64,000 bases of DNA. Source: Allosphingosinicella deserti. GTDB taxonomy: Bacteria > Pseudomonadota > Alphaproteobacteria > Sphingomonadales > Sphingomonadaceae. The stretch is from NCBI RefSeq assembly GCF_003012735.1, contig NZ_PXYI01000005.1:248001-312000 (forward strand), written 5' to 3'. Under the pieces are notes generated by a model, which worked only from the letters and a program-made list of their open reading frames with translations, was not told where the DNA came from and ran no database searches. The first letter of the stretch is position 1; every line of letters starts with the position of its first letter. Position numbers and translations under genes: made by a program. Below, in pieces: positions 27,201 to 35,210 of the stretch.

Positions 27201-27606
27201 GGCTTCGGCCATATTCCAGGCCGGACCAGATCGCCGGCGCAGGCCCACCCTGCGGAAGGGGCGTGCCGAGCGGCAAACGGGTGTTGACAAATTGGCGCCC
27301 GGATCGATCGCCAACGACGATCCACGCGTTTCGGTCGCCGATCAGCGCGCGTGCCTGGGCGTCGAAGGCGCGCCAGTCGTCCCTGGCGATGCTGTCCGAT
27401 TTGCTGAGCGCGAACAAGGTCGCTTCGTAGCGCTTGAGCTCGCCGTCGACCGCGAGCGACAAGGCTCGCGTCGTGTCCAGCAGCTGGCGCTCCGCCTGCG
27501 CTCGGCCGAAGCGATCGGTCTGGTAGAGCAACGCCGCGGCAGCAGCGCAGACCAGCAGAGCCAGGAACATCGCGACCGAAACGAGATACTGACGCAGCGA
27601 CTTCAT
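24265..27606 (-). CDS. Hybrid histidine kinase: Cache-like sensor, multiple PAS, HisKA, HATPase, REC
   Basis: A 1113-residue membrane sensor kinase. TM1 (about 6-26), a periplasmic double-Cache-like domain (about 30-275), TM2 (about 275-300), a HAMP-like linker, then three PAS/PAC units (about 350-470, 470-600, 625-735), HisKA with phospho-acceptor His756 in GGLAHDFNNLL, HATPase_c (NLAVNARDAM, DTGAGMP, GTGLGLSM) and a C-terminal receiver with Asp1045 in LITDHLMP. The receiver-fused, DFNNLL-type H-box is the common Rhizobiales/Sphingomonadales hybrid kinase class. No partner regulator gene is adjacent, so the output is unknown. ATG at 27606 begins the membrane segment; GGAGAC lies about 15 bp upstream. 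It is divergent from the pyruvyl-transferase gene with 145 bp between starts. Confidence 0.93.
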   Translation of the reverse strand: MKSLRQYLVSVAMFLALLVCAAAAALLYQTDRFGRAQAERQLLDTTRALSLAVDGELKRYEATLFALSKSDSIARDDWRAFDAQARALIGDRNAWIVVGDRSGRQFVNTRLPLGTPLPQGGPAPAIWSGLEYGRSRICDLVRGRLEPNLICVDVPYLRNGRVLYHVSAMLRPEQLRSVIGPQRVAAGTYNSVLDRRGIVIWRNVEPEKYVGTPGTRNLVEAMRTRSEGVLESKSLNGVPTLAAFSRSPMSGWTFVVGVPRSTIGAGTARALAYGSLTALALLLLAGAFGIYAARRISGAVGTLSDAAGRIRSGHAPGFRASGILEIDEVGVALEDAIEARALSDERFALAQDIGGIGSFDWDVPNDEGHVSESYKSMHGLSAHSGPLKLAQVLAVVHPDDLSAYQHRLELARRSDGASTSEYRVVHPDTSVRWISAKGRALHDDRGRYARAVGIVRDVTAEREADRALRESQERLAIATEAAEVGVWDLDPASGALLLMPRARSILGLDPRASYTTEAMLARVHPDDRERIAGRLRDAMDPALRDTRPFEFRVQHSSGELRWVRAHGRATFEGKAGSERAVRYTGANLDITDRVRAEENLVRLSEVLQERVEERTAERDRLWALSPDPFVISDDRGIWLAASPAWTALLGWPEEELVGRTSEWMEHPDDRAATKDLRQRLSEGGDVTEFVNRFRTRDGSYRWLQWTAVAEPGRIYSIARDVTAERERAEALRKAEDALRQSQKMESIGQITGGLAHDFNNLLSPILGTLDLLQKRGLPDPRAERLVGGALEAAERARILVQRLLAFARRQPLQPGAVDVAVLVHGLRSLLESTIGPQIALRIEAEHDVPAALADPNQLELALLNLAVNARDAMPDGGQFEVRISHETFTAESGGAAGNVVISVTDTGAGMPQSILERAIEPFFSTKGSGRGTGLGLSMVHGLVAQLGGTMDIDSEVGRGTVIRLSLPVAPLRAAEPADPGTNERGVDPDAAPEGLALLVDDEALVRSNIAAMLADLGYAVIEAASADEARQILDHRSGVDILITDHLMPITTGTELARSVADIFPDMPILIVSGYSDVADIAPDLPRLAKPFRQSELARAVAVARQRKAPGNA

Positions 27607-27751
27607 CCGATGGACGTCTCCAACCCAGTCAGGGCCGCTGCCTGTTGACACGAAAACGCCGCTGCGGGAAGCTGTTCGACAGCGGCGGAACCAAGGACGG
27701 GCCGGCGCATTGGCGCGCCGTCATATCCTCCCATCCTCATCGAGGTTCTGC

Positions 27752-28837
27752 TTGGCCGATCGACCCCTTTCCGCTGTTCCCAAGATCGGCATCCTCACCT
27801 TCCATCGCTGCATCAATTACGGCTCCTACTGGCAGGCGCGCGCGCTCGTGGAAGGTCTGCGAGCCCGGGGCCACGATGCCGTGCTGCTCGATCATCATTG
27901 CGAACAGGTCAATCGCGTGGAGTGGCGCTGCGCGTTTCAGCCGCTTCTGCCGGAGCGCTCGGCGCGCAGCGATTTCCCGCTGTACAAGAAGAAGGCGCGA
28001 AAGATCATCGATGCGGTCGACCGGCTGCCGCGCTCCCGCCGATTCTCGTTACACGCACCGGACGCGATGGAGCGTTACGATCTCGTCGTCGTCGGCAGCG
28101 ACGAAGTCTGGAACATGCGTCACCCCTGGTATGGCGGAAAGCCGATCTTCTACGGTGCCGGCATTCAGGCCAAGCGCCTCGCATCCTATGCGGCGAGCTT
28201 CGGCAACCACGATGCGTCGGACGGGCTGGACGCGGCCTGGGCCGACAAGCTGCGCCGCTTCTCGGCGATCTCGGTGCGCGACGACAATTCGCGTGCGCTG
28301 CTGCGCGACGCGCTCGGCGTCGAGCCCGATCTGGTGCTCGATCCCTGCCTGCAATTCCCGCCGGTCGTACCCGAAACAGAGCAGGAAACGGAGCGCCCCT
28401 ATGTGGCGCTCTACGGCCACAATTTCCCCCAATGGTATGGTGAAGCGGTGCGTGCCTGGGCCGATTCCAGGGGGTATCGGATCGTCAGCATCGGCTACCG
28501 AAGCGCTTATGCCGACGAACAGGCGATCGACGCCGGGCCCGAGGACTTTTCGCGGCTGATCGGCCGCGCCGCCGCAGTCGCCACCAACTTTTTCCACGGC
28601 TGCGTCTTTGCTCTGCTTCACGACCGCCCGTTCGCCGCCGTCTCGTCCGCTTACCGATCGAACAAGGTTCGCGATCTGATGCGGACCGTCGGGGCAGAGC
28701 CGCATCTCACCATGGATCCGGAAGACGCGCCGCGCATCGGCGACCTGCTCGGCACGCCGCTCGATCCCGCCATCGGCCGGCGGATCGTCGGGCTGCGACA
28801 GCAATCCGACGCCTATCTTGCGCATGCGCTCGCCTGA
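27752..28837 (+). CDS. Polysaccharide pyruvyl transferase family protein
   Basis: A 361-residue enzyme of the polysaccharide pyruvyl transferase family, which transfers pyruvate from phosphoenolpyruvate onto a sugar to form a ketal, or in some members acts in other glycan modifications. Seen: N-terminal GILTFHRCINYGSYWQARAL (the family's xxNYG-x-xLQA motif), VVGSDEVWN, ASYAASFG, the SVRDDNSRALLR block, LDPCLQF and the late NFFHGCVFALLHDRPF. I choose the TTG at 27752 because GAGG lies 8 bp upstream and the conserved region begins shortly after; no ATG fits. It overlaps the next gene by 14 bp. These two families are paired in exopolysaccharide loci, but no glycosyltransferase or export gene is adjacent here. 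Confidence 0.88.
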   Translation: MADRPLSAVPKIGILTFHRCINYGSYWQARALVEGLRARGHDAVLLDHHCEQVNRVEWRCAFQPLLPERSARSDFPLYKKKARKIIDAVDRLPRSRRFSLHAPDAMERYDLVVVGSDEVWNMRHPWYGGKPIFYGAGIQAKRLASYAASFGNHDASDGLDAAWADKLRRFSAISVRDDNSRALLRDALGVEPDLVLDPCLQFPPVVPETEQETERPYVALYGHNFPQWYGEAVRAWADSRGYRIVSIGYRSAYADEQAIDAGPEDFSRLIGRAAAVATNFFHGCVFALLHDRPFAAVSSAYRSNKVRDLMRTVGAEPHLTMDPEDAPRIGDLLGTPLDPAIGRRIVGLRQQSDAYLAHALA

Positions 28838-30236
28838 CGCACGGCCGCTCGCGCCGCGCGACATCGTATCCTCGGGCCTTTGCATCGGCTGCGGCGCCTG
28901 CGTTGCGGGGGCCACGTCGTCGGGCGCGACGATGGCATGGGACCGCTACGGCCAGCTGAAGCCTACCGGGCCCGACGCCTGGTACGCACGGCGCAGCACC
29001 ACGTTCGCGCGCCTGTGCCCCTTCTCGCCCGATGCCCGGGACGAAGACCGGATTGCCGGCGAACTATACCCGGACGCGCGGGTCGTCGACGCACGCATCG
29101 GTCGTTTCGAGCAGGCCTATGTCGGCGCCGTCGCGGAAGCCGATTTTCGCGCGGCCGGCAGTTCGGGCGGGATGGTGACATGGGTCGCCGCCGAGCTTCT
29201 CCGTCGCGGCCTCGTCGACGGCGTCGCCCACGTCGCGCCGGCCACGGACCCCGATTCCGAAGGACGCTTCTTCGGCTATCGCATCTCGCGGAGCGACGCG
29301 GACGTCCGCGCCGGAGCCAAGTCGCGTTACTATCCGATCGAACTGTCGCAGGTTCTGGACGAAATCCGGGCGGTGCCGGGGCGCTATGCGGTGGTCGGCA
29401 TTCCGTGCTTCATAAAGAGCGTGAACCTGCTCCGCGCCGAGGACCCGGTGCTGCAGGATCGCATCGCCTACACCCTCGGCCTCTATTGCGGCCACATGAA
29501 GAGTGCCCGCTTCGTCGAGAGCTTTGCGTGGCAATTGGACGTGCCGCGAGACGAGGTGAAGGCGGTCGAATACCGGATGAAGAATGCCGACCGTCCGGCC
29601 AATTGGTACACCGCCCACCTGACGCTGAAGGACGGACGGCAGGTCTGGCAGGATTGGTGGCATCTCGTCGACGGCGATTGGGGCGCAGGCTACTTCCAGA
29701 ATTCGGCGTGCAATTTCTGCGACGACGTTGTCGCCGAGACGGCGGACATCTCGTTCGGCGACGCCTGGGTCGAACCCTATTCGTCGGACGGGCGCGGCAC
29801 CAATGTCGTCGTGGTCCGCTCGGCCGAGTTGCAGGCGATCGTCGAAGAGGCCTTGGTCGCTGGGCGCTTGGAACTCAAGGCCGTCGACGCCGACTTCATC
29901 GTCGGCACGCAGGCCGCCGGCTTTCGCCAGCGCCGCGAGGGCCTCGCCTGGCGGCTGGCGCATCGCCGCCGCGGCATCCAGCCGCGCAAGCGAGTCGCTG
30001 CGGCCACCACGGGTCTGCCCCGCCGCCGCAAGCTCATCTACTGGATGCGCGCGCGGATCAGCGCCTGGAGCCACCGCATATTCTTCCTCGCCCGCGAGAT
30101 CGAGCGGCCGTCGCTCTACATTGGGTGGGGCCGCGCGACGCTCGCGCTCTATCAGGGCCTGACCTATTCGCGCGGGCGGATCGGCGCGGCAATCGACCGC
30201 ATCGAGCGGACGTTTGCATCGGGACCGGAGCGCTGA
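28824..30236 (+). CDS. Coenzyme F420 hydrogenase/dehydrogenase beta-subunit-like protein
   Basis: A 470-residue protein with the FrhB N-terminal and C-terminal domains. A Cys cluster near the N-terminus (CIGCGAC) plus a later LCP and CNFCDD suggest an iron-sulfur cluster; AAGSSGGMVTW marks the FrhB fold, and FGDAWVEPY is the second conserved block. In bacteria lacking F420, homologues lie beside polysaccharide pyruvyl transferases in surface-glycan loci; the reaction is not established. The C-terminal 100 residues are Arg-rich and amphipathic, possibly membrane-peripheral. ATG at 28824 overlaps the upstream gene, so translation is coupled. The family name reflects homology; F420 dependence is not implied. 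Confidence 0.87.
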   Translation: MRSPDARPLAPRDIVSSGLCIGCGACVAGATSSGATMAWDRYGQLKPTGPDAWYARRSTTFARLCPFSPDARDEDRIAGELYPDARVVDARIGRFEQAYVGAVAEADFRAAGSSGGMVTWVAAELLRRGLVDGVAHVAPATDPDSEGRFFGYRISRSDADVRAGAKSRYYPIELSQVLDEIRAVPGRYAVVGIPCFIKSVNLLRAEDPVLQDRIAYTLGLYCGHMKSARFVESFAWQLDVPRDEVKAVEYRMKNADRPANWYTAHLTLKDGRQVWQDWWHLVDGDWGAGYFQNSACNFCDDVVAETADISFGDAWVEPYSSDGRGTNVVVVRSAELQAIVEEALVAGRLELKAVDADFIVGTQAAGFRQRREGLAWRLAHRRRGIQPRKRVAAATTGLPRRRKLIYWMRARISAWSHRIFFLAREIERPSLYIGWGRATLALYQGLTYSRGRIGAAIDRIERTFASGPER

Positions 30237-30307
30237 GGCGTCTTGATACGGCTCCATTTACCGCTCCTTGACAATTTCGCCGGTTAACTCGCCTCTGGAG
30301 GGGCGGG

Positions 30308-31614
30308 ATGGCGAAACGCTTCGAAATGGTGATAGGCGCGGCGCTGCTTGCAGCAGGCGCAGCCGCATCGGCGCAGGATCCGTCCTTCGCGGCGGTCGAG
30401 AAGGGCGACTGGCCGGTTGAGGCGGTTCTCGGGCCTGAGGGCCAGGCCGCGATTGCCGGGCTGAACGCTTTTTCGCTCGATTTCTACAAGGCTTCGGCGG
30501 CGGGTGACGGCAATCTCTTTCTCTCGCCGGCGAGCGTCTCGACCGCGATCGGCCTCGCATATCGAGGGGCTGCCGGAGCGACCGCGGACGAGATACGCAA
30601 GGTCCTCCATTACCCCCTGCCGCCGGCGGCGTTCGCAGCCGTGAACGGCGAAGTGCTGCGGACGATGAGAATCGATGCGCCCGGCCGCACATTGTCCGTC
30701 GCGAACCGGCTGTGGATCCAAAACGGGCTGCGGCTATCGGCTGGATATGTCGAAGAGATGGAGCGCCATTATTCCGCCGGCCTCGGGCGGGTCGACTTCG
30801 AAGCCGACGCCGAAGCTGCGAGGGCGGAGATCAACCAGTGGGTCGAGCAGCAGACTGCTGACCGAATCCGTGACCTGATCCCGCAAGGATCGGTTTCGAA
30901 AAGCACGAAGGCCGTGTTGGTCAACACCATCTACCTCAAGGCGCAATGGGCCTCGCAGTTCAGCAAGGCCGATACGAGAGAGGGCCCGTTCACGCTGGCC
31001 GACGGCGCGATTCGTCAGGCGCCGCTGATGCGCCAGCGCGCAATCTTCCAAACCACCTCGTGCGAAGGTGCGCAGCTTGCCTCGCTCCCGTTCCAGCCCG
31101 GGGAGCTCGAGATGCTGGTGCTTCTACCATCGTCCCCGGCAGGGCTGCCCCATGTCGAGAAGCGGCTTGGCTCGGACACATTGGCGGCCTGTCTGGTCAA
31201 ACTCGGTGAGGCATCTCCGCGCGACACCATTTTGACTCTCCCTAAGTTCCGGATCGAATGGAAAGGAGAACTGAACCCGGTGCTCACATCGCTCGGGCTC
31301 AAAGTGGCCTTGTCCGACGCCGCGGATTTTTCCGCCATGAAAGTGGTCGACACGAACAGCGCCGATCCAACGATCATCCGGTGAAGCTTGGGCCCATCAT
31401 CCACCAGACCTTTCTGGACGTCGATGAATTTGGATCCGAAGCTGCGGCCGCCACCGCAGTGGTCCAAGTGATCGTGACCGGGACGAGCCGCAGGCCGCCA
31501 CCGCCACCGCCGGTGGTCTTTCGCGCCGATCATCCGTTCCTGCTGCTTGTGCGCGATGTCCGCACCGGCGCGATCCTGTTCATCGGACGCTACGCCGGGC
31601 CTCCACCCGTATGA
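30308..31614 (+). pseudogene. Secreted serpin, interrupted by a frameshift
   Basis: A serpin family protease inhibitor with a signal peptide (about 1-22, ending SAQ). The first frame (30308-31384) gives 358 residues with the serpin core: NLFLSPASVSTAIGLAYRGA, VLVNTIYLKAQW, LMRQRAIF, MLVLLPS and TLPKFRIEW. It stops at a TGA just before the reactive-centre region. In the next frame back (-1), without interruption to 31614, comes IIHQTFLDVDEFGSEAAAATAVV, the canonical breach and hinge segment, then a Pro-rich stretch and HPFLLLVRD...GAILFIGR, the serpin C-terminus. A single-base deletion near 31340-31384 therefore separates body from inhibitory loop. I see no slippery heptamer, so I treat it as a mutation or sequence error rather than programmed frameshifting. 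If intact the protein would be about 435 residues. Confidence 0.87.
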
Positions 31615-31621
31615 GCGGGTC

Positions 31622-31915
31622 TCAGATCCGTCTCTGCCCGTCCGCGAAGACCTGACGCCAGCTCAGGATGGAGACGCTCTTGCGGAGACCGGTCGGCCAG
31701 AAGGGATCGGCCTCGACCAGCGCCTGAACGGTCTCGCGATCCGGTGCGTCGACGATCCAGAGACCGCCGGCCCCCGCGTCGGCGATCTCGTCGCGGAGAG
31801 GTCCCGCGCTACGGATGGTGTCGCCATTACGCTCCAAGAATTGCAAATGCTCCTCCATCAGCCGTGCGCGCGCATCGGCGAAAGCGGGATCGTCCTCCAG
31901 CAGCACGACGTACAT
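31622..31915 (-). CDS. YciI family protein
   Basis: A 97-residue YCII-related protein, a dimeric alpha/beta-barrel fold. Seen: the opening MYVVLLEDDP, the LMEEHLQFLERNG helix with the family's conserved His, AGPLRD, GGLWIVDA, and the terminal ADPFW with a conserved Asp. Such proteins are small and of uncertain activity; the His/Asp pair suggests an active site. I chose the ATG at 31915 because GGAG sits 6-9 bp before it; an in-frame ATG at 31933 would add six residues. It is convergent with the serpin, with 7 bp between stops. Confidence 0.87.
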   Translation of the reverse strand: MYVVLLEDDPAFADARARLMEEHLQFLERNGDTIRSAGPLRDEIADAGAGGLWIVDAPDRETVQALVEADPFWPTGLRKSVSILSWRQVFADGQRRI

Positions 31916-32033
31916 CTTTGTCTCCATCTTCATTCCGCCGGGTTGTACGCGCGAGCCGCCCCGCGCGCAAAAAACAGGTTTATCCGGGTGCGCGCCGTGT
32001 TAGGATGCTAGCACACCACGTGGGGATATTCCG

Positions 32034-33032
32034 ATGGGCATGTTCGATTTCCTTTCGAAGCAATTCGTCGACGTCATCGATTGGGTCGAGCAGCCCGGCG
32101 ATCTCGGCATCCGCTATCCGATGCAGGACCGGGAGATCCAGAACGGCGCGCAGCTGACGGTGCGGGAAGGGCAGGTTGCGGCCTTCGTCAATGAGGGCCA
32201 GGTCGCCGACATCTTCGGGCCCGGCCTTCACACGCTCGACACCGCCAACCTGCCGGTGCTCACCGCCCTCATGAATTGGGACAAGGCCTTCCGGTCGCCG
32301 TTCAAGTCCGATGTCTATTTCTTCTCGCAGAAAGAACAGATCAACCAGAAGTGGGGCACCTCGCAGCCGGTCACGGTGCGCGACAAGGAGTTCGGGCCGC
32401 TTCGAATCCGCGCCTTCGGCACCTATTCCTTCCGGATCGAGGACGTCAGTGCGTTCGCGGTGCGGCTGATGGGCACGCTCGAGCGGCTGCGCGTCGAGGA
32501 TGTCGAGCCTCAGCTTCGCGCCGCCGTTGCCACCGCGATCGCCACCGGGCTCGGCGGCGGCGAGATCGCGTTCCTCGATCTTGCCGCCAATCAGACCAAG
32601 CTCTCGGAAGCGATCAAGACCGCAGTGGCGCCGGTCTTCGCGCAATGGGGTCTCGGCGTGCACAGCTTCTTCGTCGAGAGCCTGTCGCTTCCCGAGGAGG
32701 TGCAGAAGCATCTCGACAAGGGCAGCTCGATGCGGGTGCTCGGCGATCTCGATCGATACGCCAAGTTCCAGACCGCCGAGGCGATCGGCACCGCGGCGGC
32801 CCAGCCCGGCGGGATTGCGGGCCTCGGCGCCGGTGCCGCCGCCGGGGTGGCCATCGGTCAGGCGATGGCAAGCGGGCTTGGCGGCGCCGCCGCGCCGCAG
32901 ACCGGCGGCGGTCACCAGGGCGAGGATCCGTTCGCGCTGATCGAGCGGCTGCACAAATTGCTCACCATCGGTGCCATCAGCCAGGAAGAGTTCGACACCA
33001 AGAAAGCCGAGCTGATGGGGCGCATCCGCTAA
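32034..33032 (+). CDS. SPFH (band-7) protein with C-terminal SHOCT motif
   Basis: A 332-residue protein, first gene of an eight-gene operon. Residues about 25-235 form an SPFH/virion-core-like domain (REGQVAAFVNEGQVADIFGPGLHTLDT, then SDVYFF, VTVRDKEFGPLRIRAFGTYSFRI, and an amphipathic helix), followed by a Gly/Ala-rich linker and a C-terminal SHOCT motif (DPFALIERLHKLLTIGAISQEEFDTKKAELMGRI). The family forms membrane-associated rings or scaffolds; the bacterial subgroup (YdjI-like) lacks a transmembrane helix. RBS GGGGATATT precedes the ATG. It is 11 bp from the DUF4178 gene. It is probably the membrane platform for the products encoded downstream. Confidence 0.9.
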   Translation: MGMFDFLSKQFVDVIDWVEQPGDLGIRYPMQDREIQNGAQLTVREGQVAAFVNEGQVADIFGPGLHTLDTANLPVLTALMNWDKAFRSPFKSDVYFFSQKEQINQKWGTSQPVTVRDKEFGPLRIRAFGTYSFRIEDVSAFAVRLMGTLERLRVEDVEPQLRAAVATAIATGLGGGEIAFLDLAANQTKLSEAIKTAVAPVFAQWGLGVHSFFVESLSLPEEVQKHLDKGSSMRVLGDLDRYAKFQTAEAIGTAAAQPGGIAGLGAGAAAGVAIGQAMASGLGGAAAPQTGGGHQGEDPFALIERLHKLLTIGAISQEEFDTKKAELMGRIR

Positions 33033-33043
33033 GGCGGCCCCGC

Positions 33044-33715
33044 ATGCAGACTTTCGCCTGTCCCAATTGCGGCGCGGACGTGTCGTTCCGTTCGCCGGCG
33101 CTGCCGGTTCGCATCTGCGATCATTGCCGGTCGATGATCGTGCGAAGGGGCGACGCGCTGAACGCGCTCGGCAAGGCGGCGGTGCTCCCGTTCGACGTCA
33201 GCCCGATCATGATCGGCACGCGCGGGCGCTTCGAGGATCGGCCGTTCGAGGTGATCGGCCGCGTGCGCTGGGGCTGGACCGACGGCAGCTGGAACGAGTG
33301 GCTCTTGCTGTTCGGCGACGGCTCCAATGCGTGGCTCGGGGAGGCGATGGGCCAATATTTGCTGCTGCGGGAATGGCCGCTCGACAGGGTGCAGACACAG
33401 ATGATCCGCCGTCTCGCCGCCGGGGAAAGGCTGCCCGCGGGCACCTCTGGCGAACTGGACGGACGGCCGCTCACCATCGTCGACGCCCGCGACGCCACCT
33501 GCATCGCCGCAGAGGGCGAGCTTCCGTACACGGCGCCGGCCAACTGGACGATCTACAGCGTCGACCTGCGCGGTACCGACGGCAGCGTCGCCAGCCTGCA
33601 GCGCGATGGCGAGCAGGCGGATCTCTATGTCGGCCGCTACGTCAGCCTGGCCGAGCTGGCGCCGACCGGGCTGCGCCGGATCGAAGGCTGGCAGGTTCCG
33701 ACCTATGGCCAGTGA
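33044..33715 (+). CDS. Zinc-ribbon DUF4178 protein, copy 1
   Basis: A 223-residue protein. It starts with a zinc-ribbon (CPNCGADVSF...CDHCRS, two CxxC pairs) and continues with a DUF4178 domain, visible as GTRGRFEDRPFEVIGRVRWGW, WNEWLLLFGDGSNAWLGEAMGQYLL and a later W-rich beta region. No membrane helix. Function of DUF4178 is not established; I recall it associated with SPFH/PspA/DUF350 and polyamine genes in stress-type operons. The ATG at 33044 comes 12 bp after the SPFH stop and the end overlaps the second DUF4178 gene by 11 bp. Confidence 0.86.
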   Translation: MQTFACPNCGADVSFRSPALPVRICDHCRSMIVRRGDALNALGKAAVLPFDVSPIMIGTRGRFEDRPFEVIGRVRWGWTDGSWNEWLLLFGDGSNAWLGEAMGQYLLLREWPLDRVQTQMIRRLAAGERLPAGTSGELDGRPLTIVDARDATCIAAEGELPYTAPANWTIYSVDLRGTDGSVASLQRDGEQADLYVGRYVSLAELAPTGLRRIEGWQVPTYGQ

Positions 33716-35054
33716 AGCCATCATCTCGGCCGCGGCGGAGGTGCCCGCGGCCAAGGCCCTGTCCTGTCCGTCCTGCGGCGGCACGCTCAGCCTGAAGGCG
33801 GCCGGCTATACGGTCAGCATCGCCTGTGTTTATTGCGGCAGCATTCTCGATGTTGCCAACGACGATGTCCGCCTGATCACCGAATATCACCGGCAGGCCG
33901 CCGAACTCGAGATTCCCCTCGGCACCCGCGGCCGGCTGAAGGGCGTCGAATGGGAAGCGATCGGCTATGTCGAGCGATCCGAGGGCGGTGCCTATCCCTG
34001 GTCCGAATATCTGCTGTTCAACCCCTATCACGGCTATCGCTGGCTGATCACAAACGGCCGCGGTTGGAGCTTCGGCGAAATGCTGACCCGCACGCCGGGC
34101 GCCGGCCACGGCTCGCTCGTGCTCGATGGCCACGGCTACGCGCCGTTCTTCCGCGGGGGGCGGGCGCAGGTCGATTACGTGCTCGGCGAATTCTACTGGC
34201 GGGTGCGCGTCGGCGAGGAAGTCGTCACCGACGACTGGGTGCGTCCCGGCTTCATGCTGTCGCGCGAGCAGAACGCGCAGGAGGTGAGCTGGACGGTATC
34301 CGAGCTTCTGTCGCCCAGAGAGATACGCGGCGCGTTCGGGGTACGGCCGCCGCGCAAGCCGTGGCCGCCGCTCCCGCACCAGCCTTCGCCTTATGCGGGC
34401 GACATGAAGAAGCTGGTCTGGACCGGCGTCGGTACCGCGCTTTTCGTGTTTCTGCTGCTGGTCGTGATGGGCAGCGGATCGACGCTCTTGCGCGGCAATC
34501 TTCCCTACGCGCTCGACGGCACCAGCCGAACCGCCACGCTTGGCCCGATCACCGCCACCCGTCCTTACCAGGCGATTGCCATCAACGCGCACGTGCCGCA
34601 GCTCGACAATGCCTGGGTCGACCTCGATTATGCGCTGGTCGACCGCAAGACCCAGGCCTCCTACGAAGCCTATGGTCTCGCCGAGCGCTACTCCGGGCGC
34701 GATTCCGATGGCGATTGGAGCGAAGGCAGCCGCAGCGCCGAGGTCAAGCTCGCGGCCGTGCCCGCCGGCACCTATGACCTCGTCGTCGACTATTCGGCGC
34801 AGCGCTGGAACAGCGGGCTGTCGGCAAATACCGGGTTCGTCTCGGCGCTCACCCCAGACCAACGCGAGATCTCGGTGCGCGTAAGCTCCGGCAGCTTCTT
34901 CGGCTCGAACGCCCTCATCGCGCTCATTCTCCTGTTCCTGCCATTGCTGTTCTTCCTGCACCGTCACGTGAAGTTCGAGCAGGCCCGGCAGGATGAGAGC
35001 GACGTCGGGCGTACCGGTATGGCAAGACTTTTCACCAGCTCGGACGACGATTGA
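33705..35054 (+). CDS. Zinc-ribbon DUF4178 membrane protein, copy 2
   Basis: A 449-residue protein related to the preceding one but longer. N-terminal zinc ribbon (CPSCGGTLSL...CVYCGS), a DUF4178 domain (about 50-215; GTRGRLKGVEWEAIGYVERS, YLLFNPYHGYRWLITNGRGW), a membrane helix (about 236-256, TALFVFLLLVVMG), an extracytoplasmic beta-rich domain (about 260-405) and a second helix near 406-425 before a charged cytoplasmic tail. The topology puts the zinc ribbon and DUF4178 part in the cytoplasm. The ATG overlaps the upstream stop by 11 bp, and its own TGA shares a base with the ATG of the next tiny gene. Confidence 0.86.
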   Translation: MASEAIISAAAEVPAAKALSCPSCGGTLSLKAAGYTVSIACVYCGSILDVANDDVRLITEYHRQAAELEIPLGTRGRLKGVEWEAIGYVERSEGGAYPWSEYLLFNPYHGYRWLITNGRGWSFGEMLTRTPGAGHGSLVLDGHGYAPFFRGGRAQVDYVLGEFYWRVRVGEEVVTDDWVRPGFMLSREQNAQEVSWTVSELLSPREIRGAFGVRPPRKPWPPLPHQPSPYAGDMKKLVWTGVGTALFVFLLLVVMGSGSTLLRGNLPYALDGTSRTATLGPITATRPYQAIAINAHVPQLDNAWVDLDYALVDRKTQASYEAYGLAERYSGRDSDGDWSEGSRSAEVKLAAVPAGTYDLVVDYSAQRWNSGLSANTGFVSALTPDQREISVRVSSGSFFGSNALIALILLFLPLLFFLHRHVKFEQARQDESDVGRTGMARLFTSSDDD

Positions 35055-35200
35055 TGAGCAGCCGCTTCTTTGCCTACGCCCTCTGGTGCCTCGCGATTTC
35101 GGGCATCTTCGTTGCCTCCGGTTTCTACGCCTGGTCCCCGTTCGCCGACGGCGGCCGGGTCGGGCCGCGTGTCGGCGCCTACGGCCCCACCCACAAATAA
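35054..35200 (+). CDS. 48-residue membrane peptide in the SPFH/DUF4178 operon
   Basis: A small gene between the DUF4178 and DUF350 genes. Its ATG shares a base with the upstream TGA (TGATG), and its TAA is 10 bp before the DUF350 ATG, so the frame is fixed by translational coupling. The product has one hydrophobic N-terminal helix (about 8-28, YALWCLAISGIFVASGFYAW) and a Gly/Arg/Pro-rich outside tail ending in THK. It could be a membrane accessory subunit or assembly factor. I know of no characterised homologue. Confidence 0.75.
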   Translation: MSSRFFAYALWCLAISGIFVASGFYAWSPFADGGRVGPRVGAYGPTHK

Positions 35201-35210
35201 GGAGACGAAC

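Noticed and set aside
25909-27648. 579-codon plus-strand frame opposite the same kinase
   Set aside because: Same reason; the minus strand has membrane and PAS segments in order.
31340-31400. Programmed -1 frameshifting as explanation of the serpin split
   Set aside because: No X-XXY-YYZ slippery heptamer and no clear pseudoknot; a one-base deletion is simpler.
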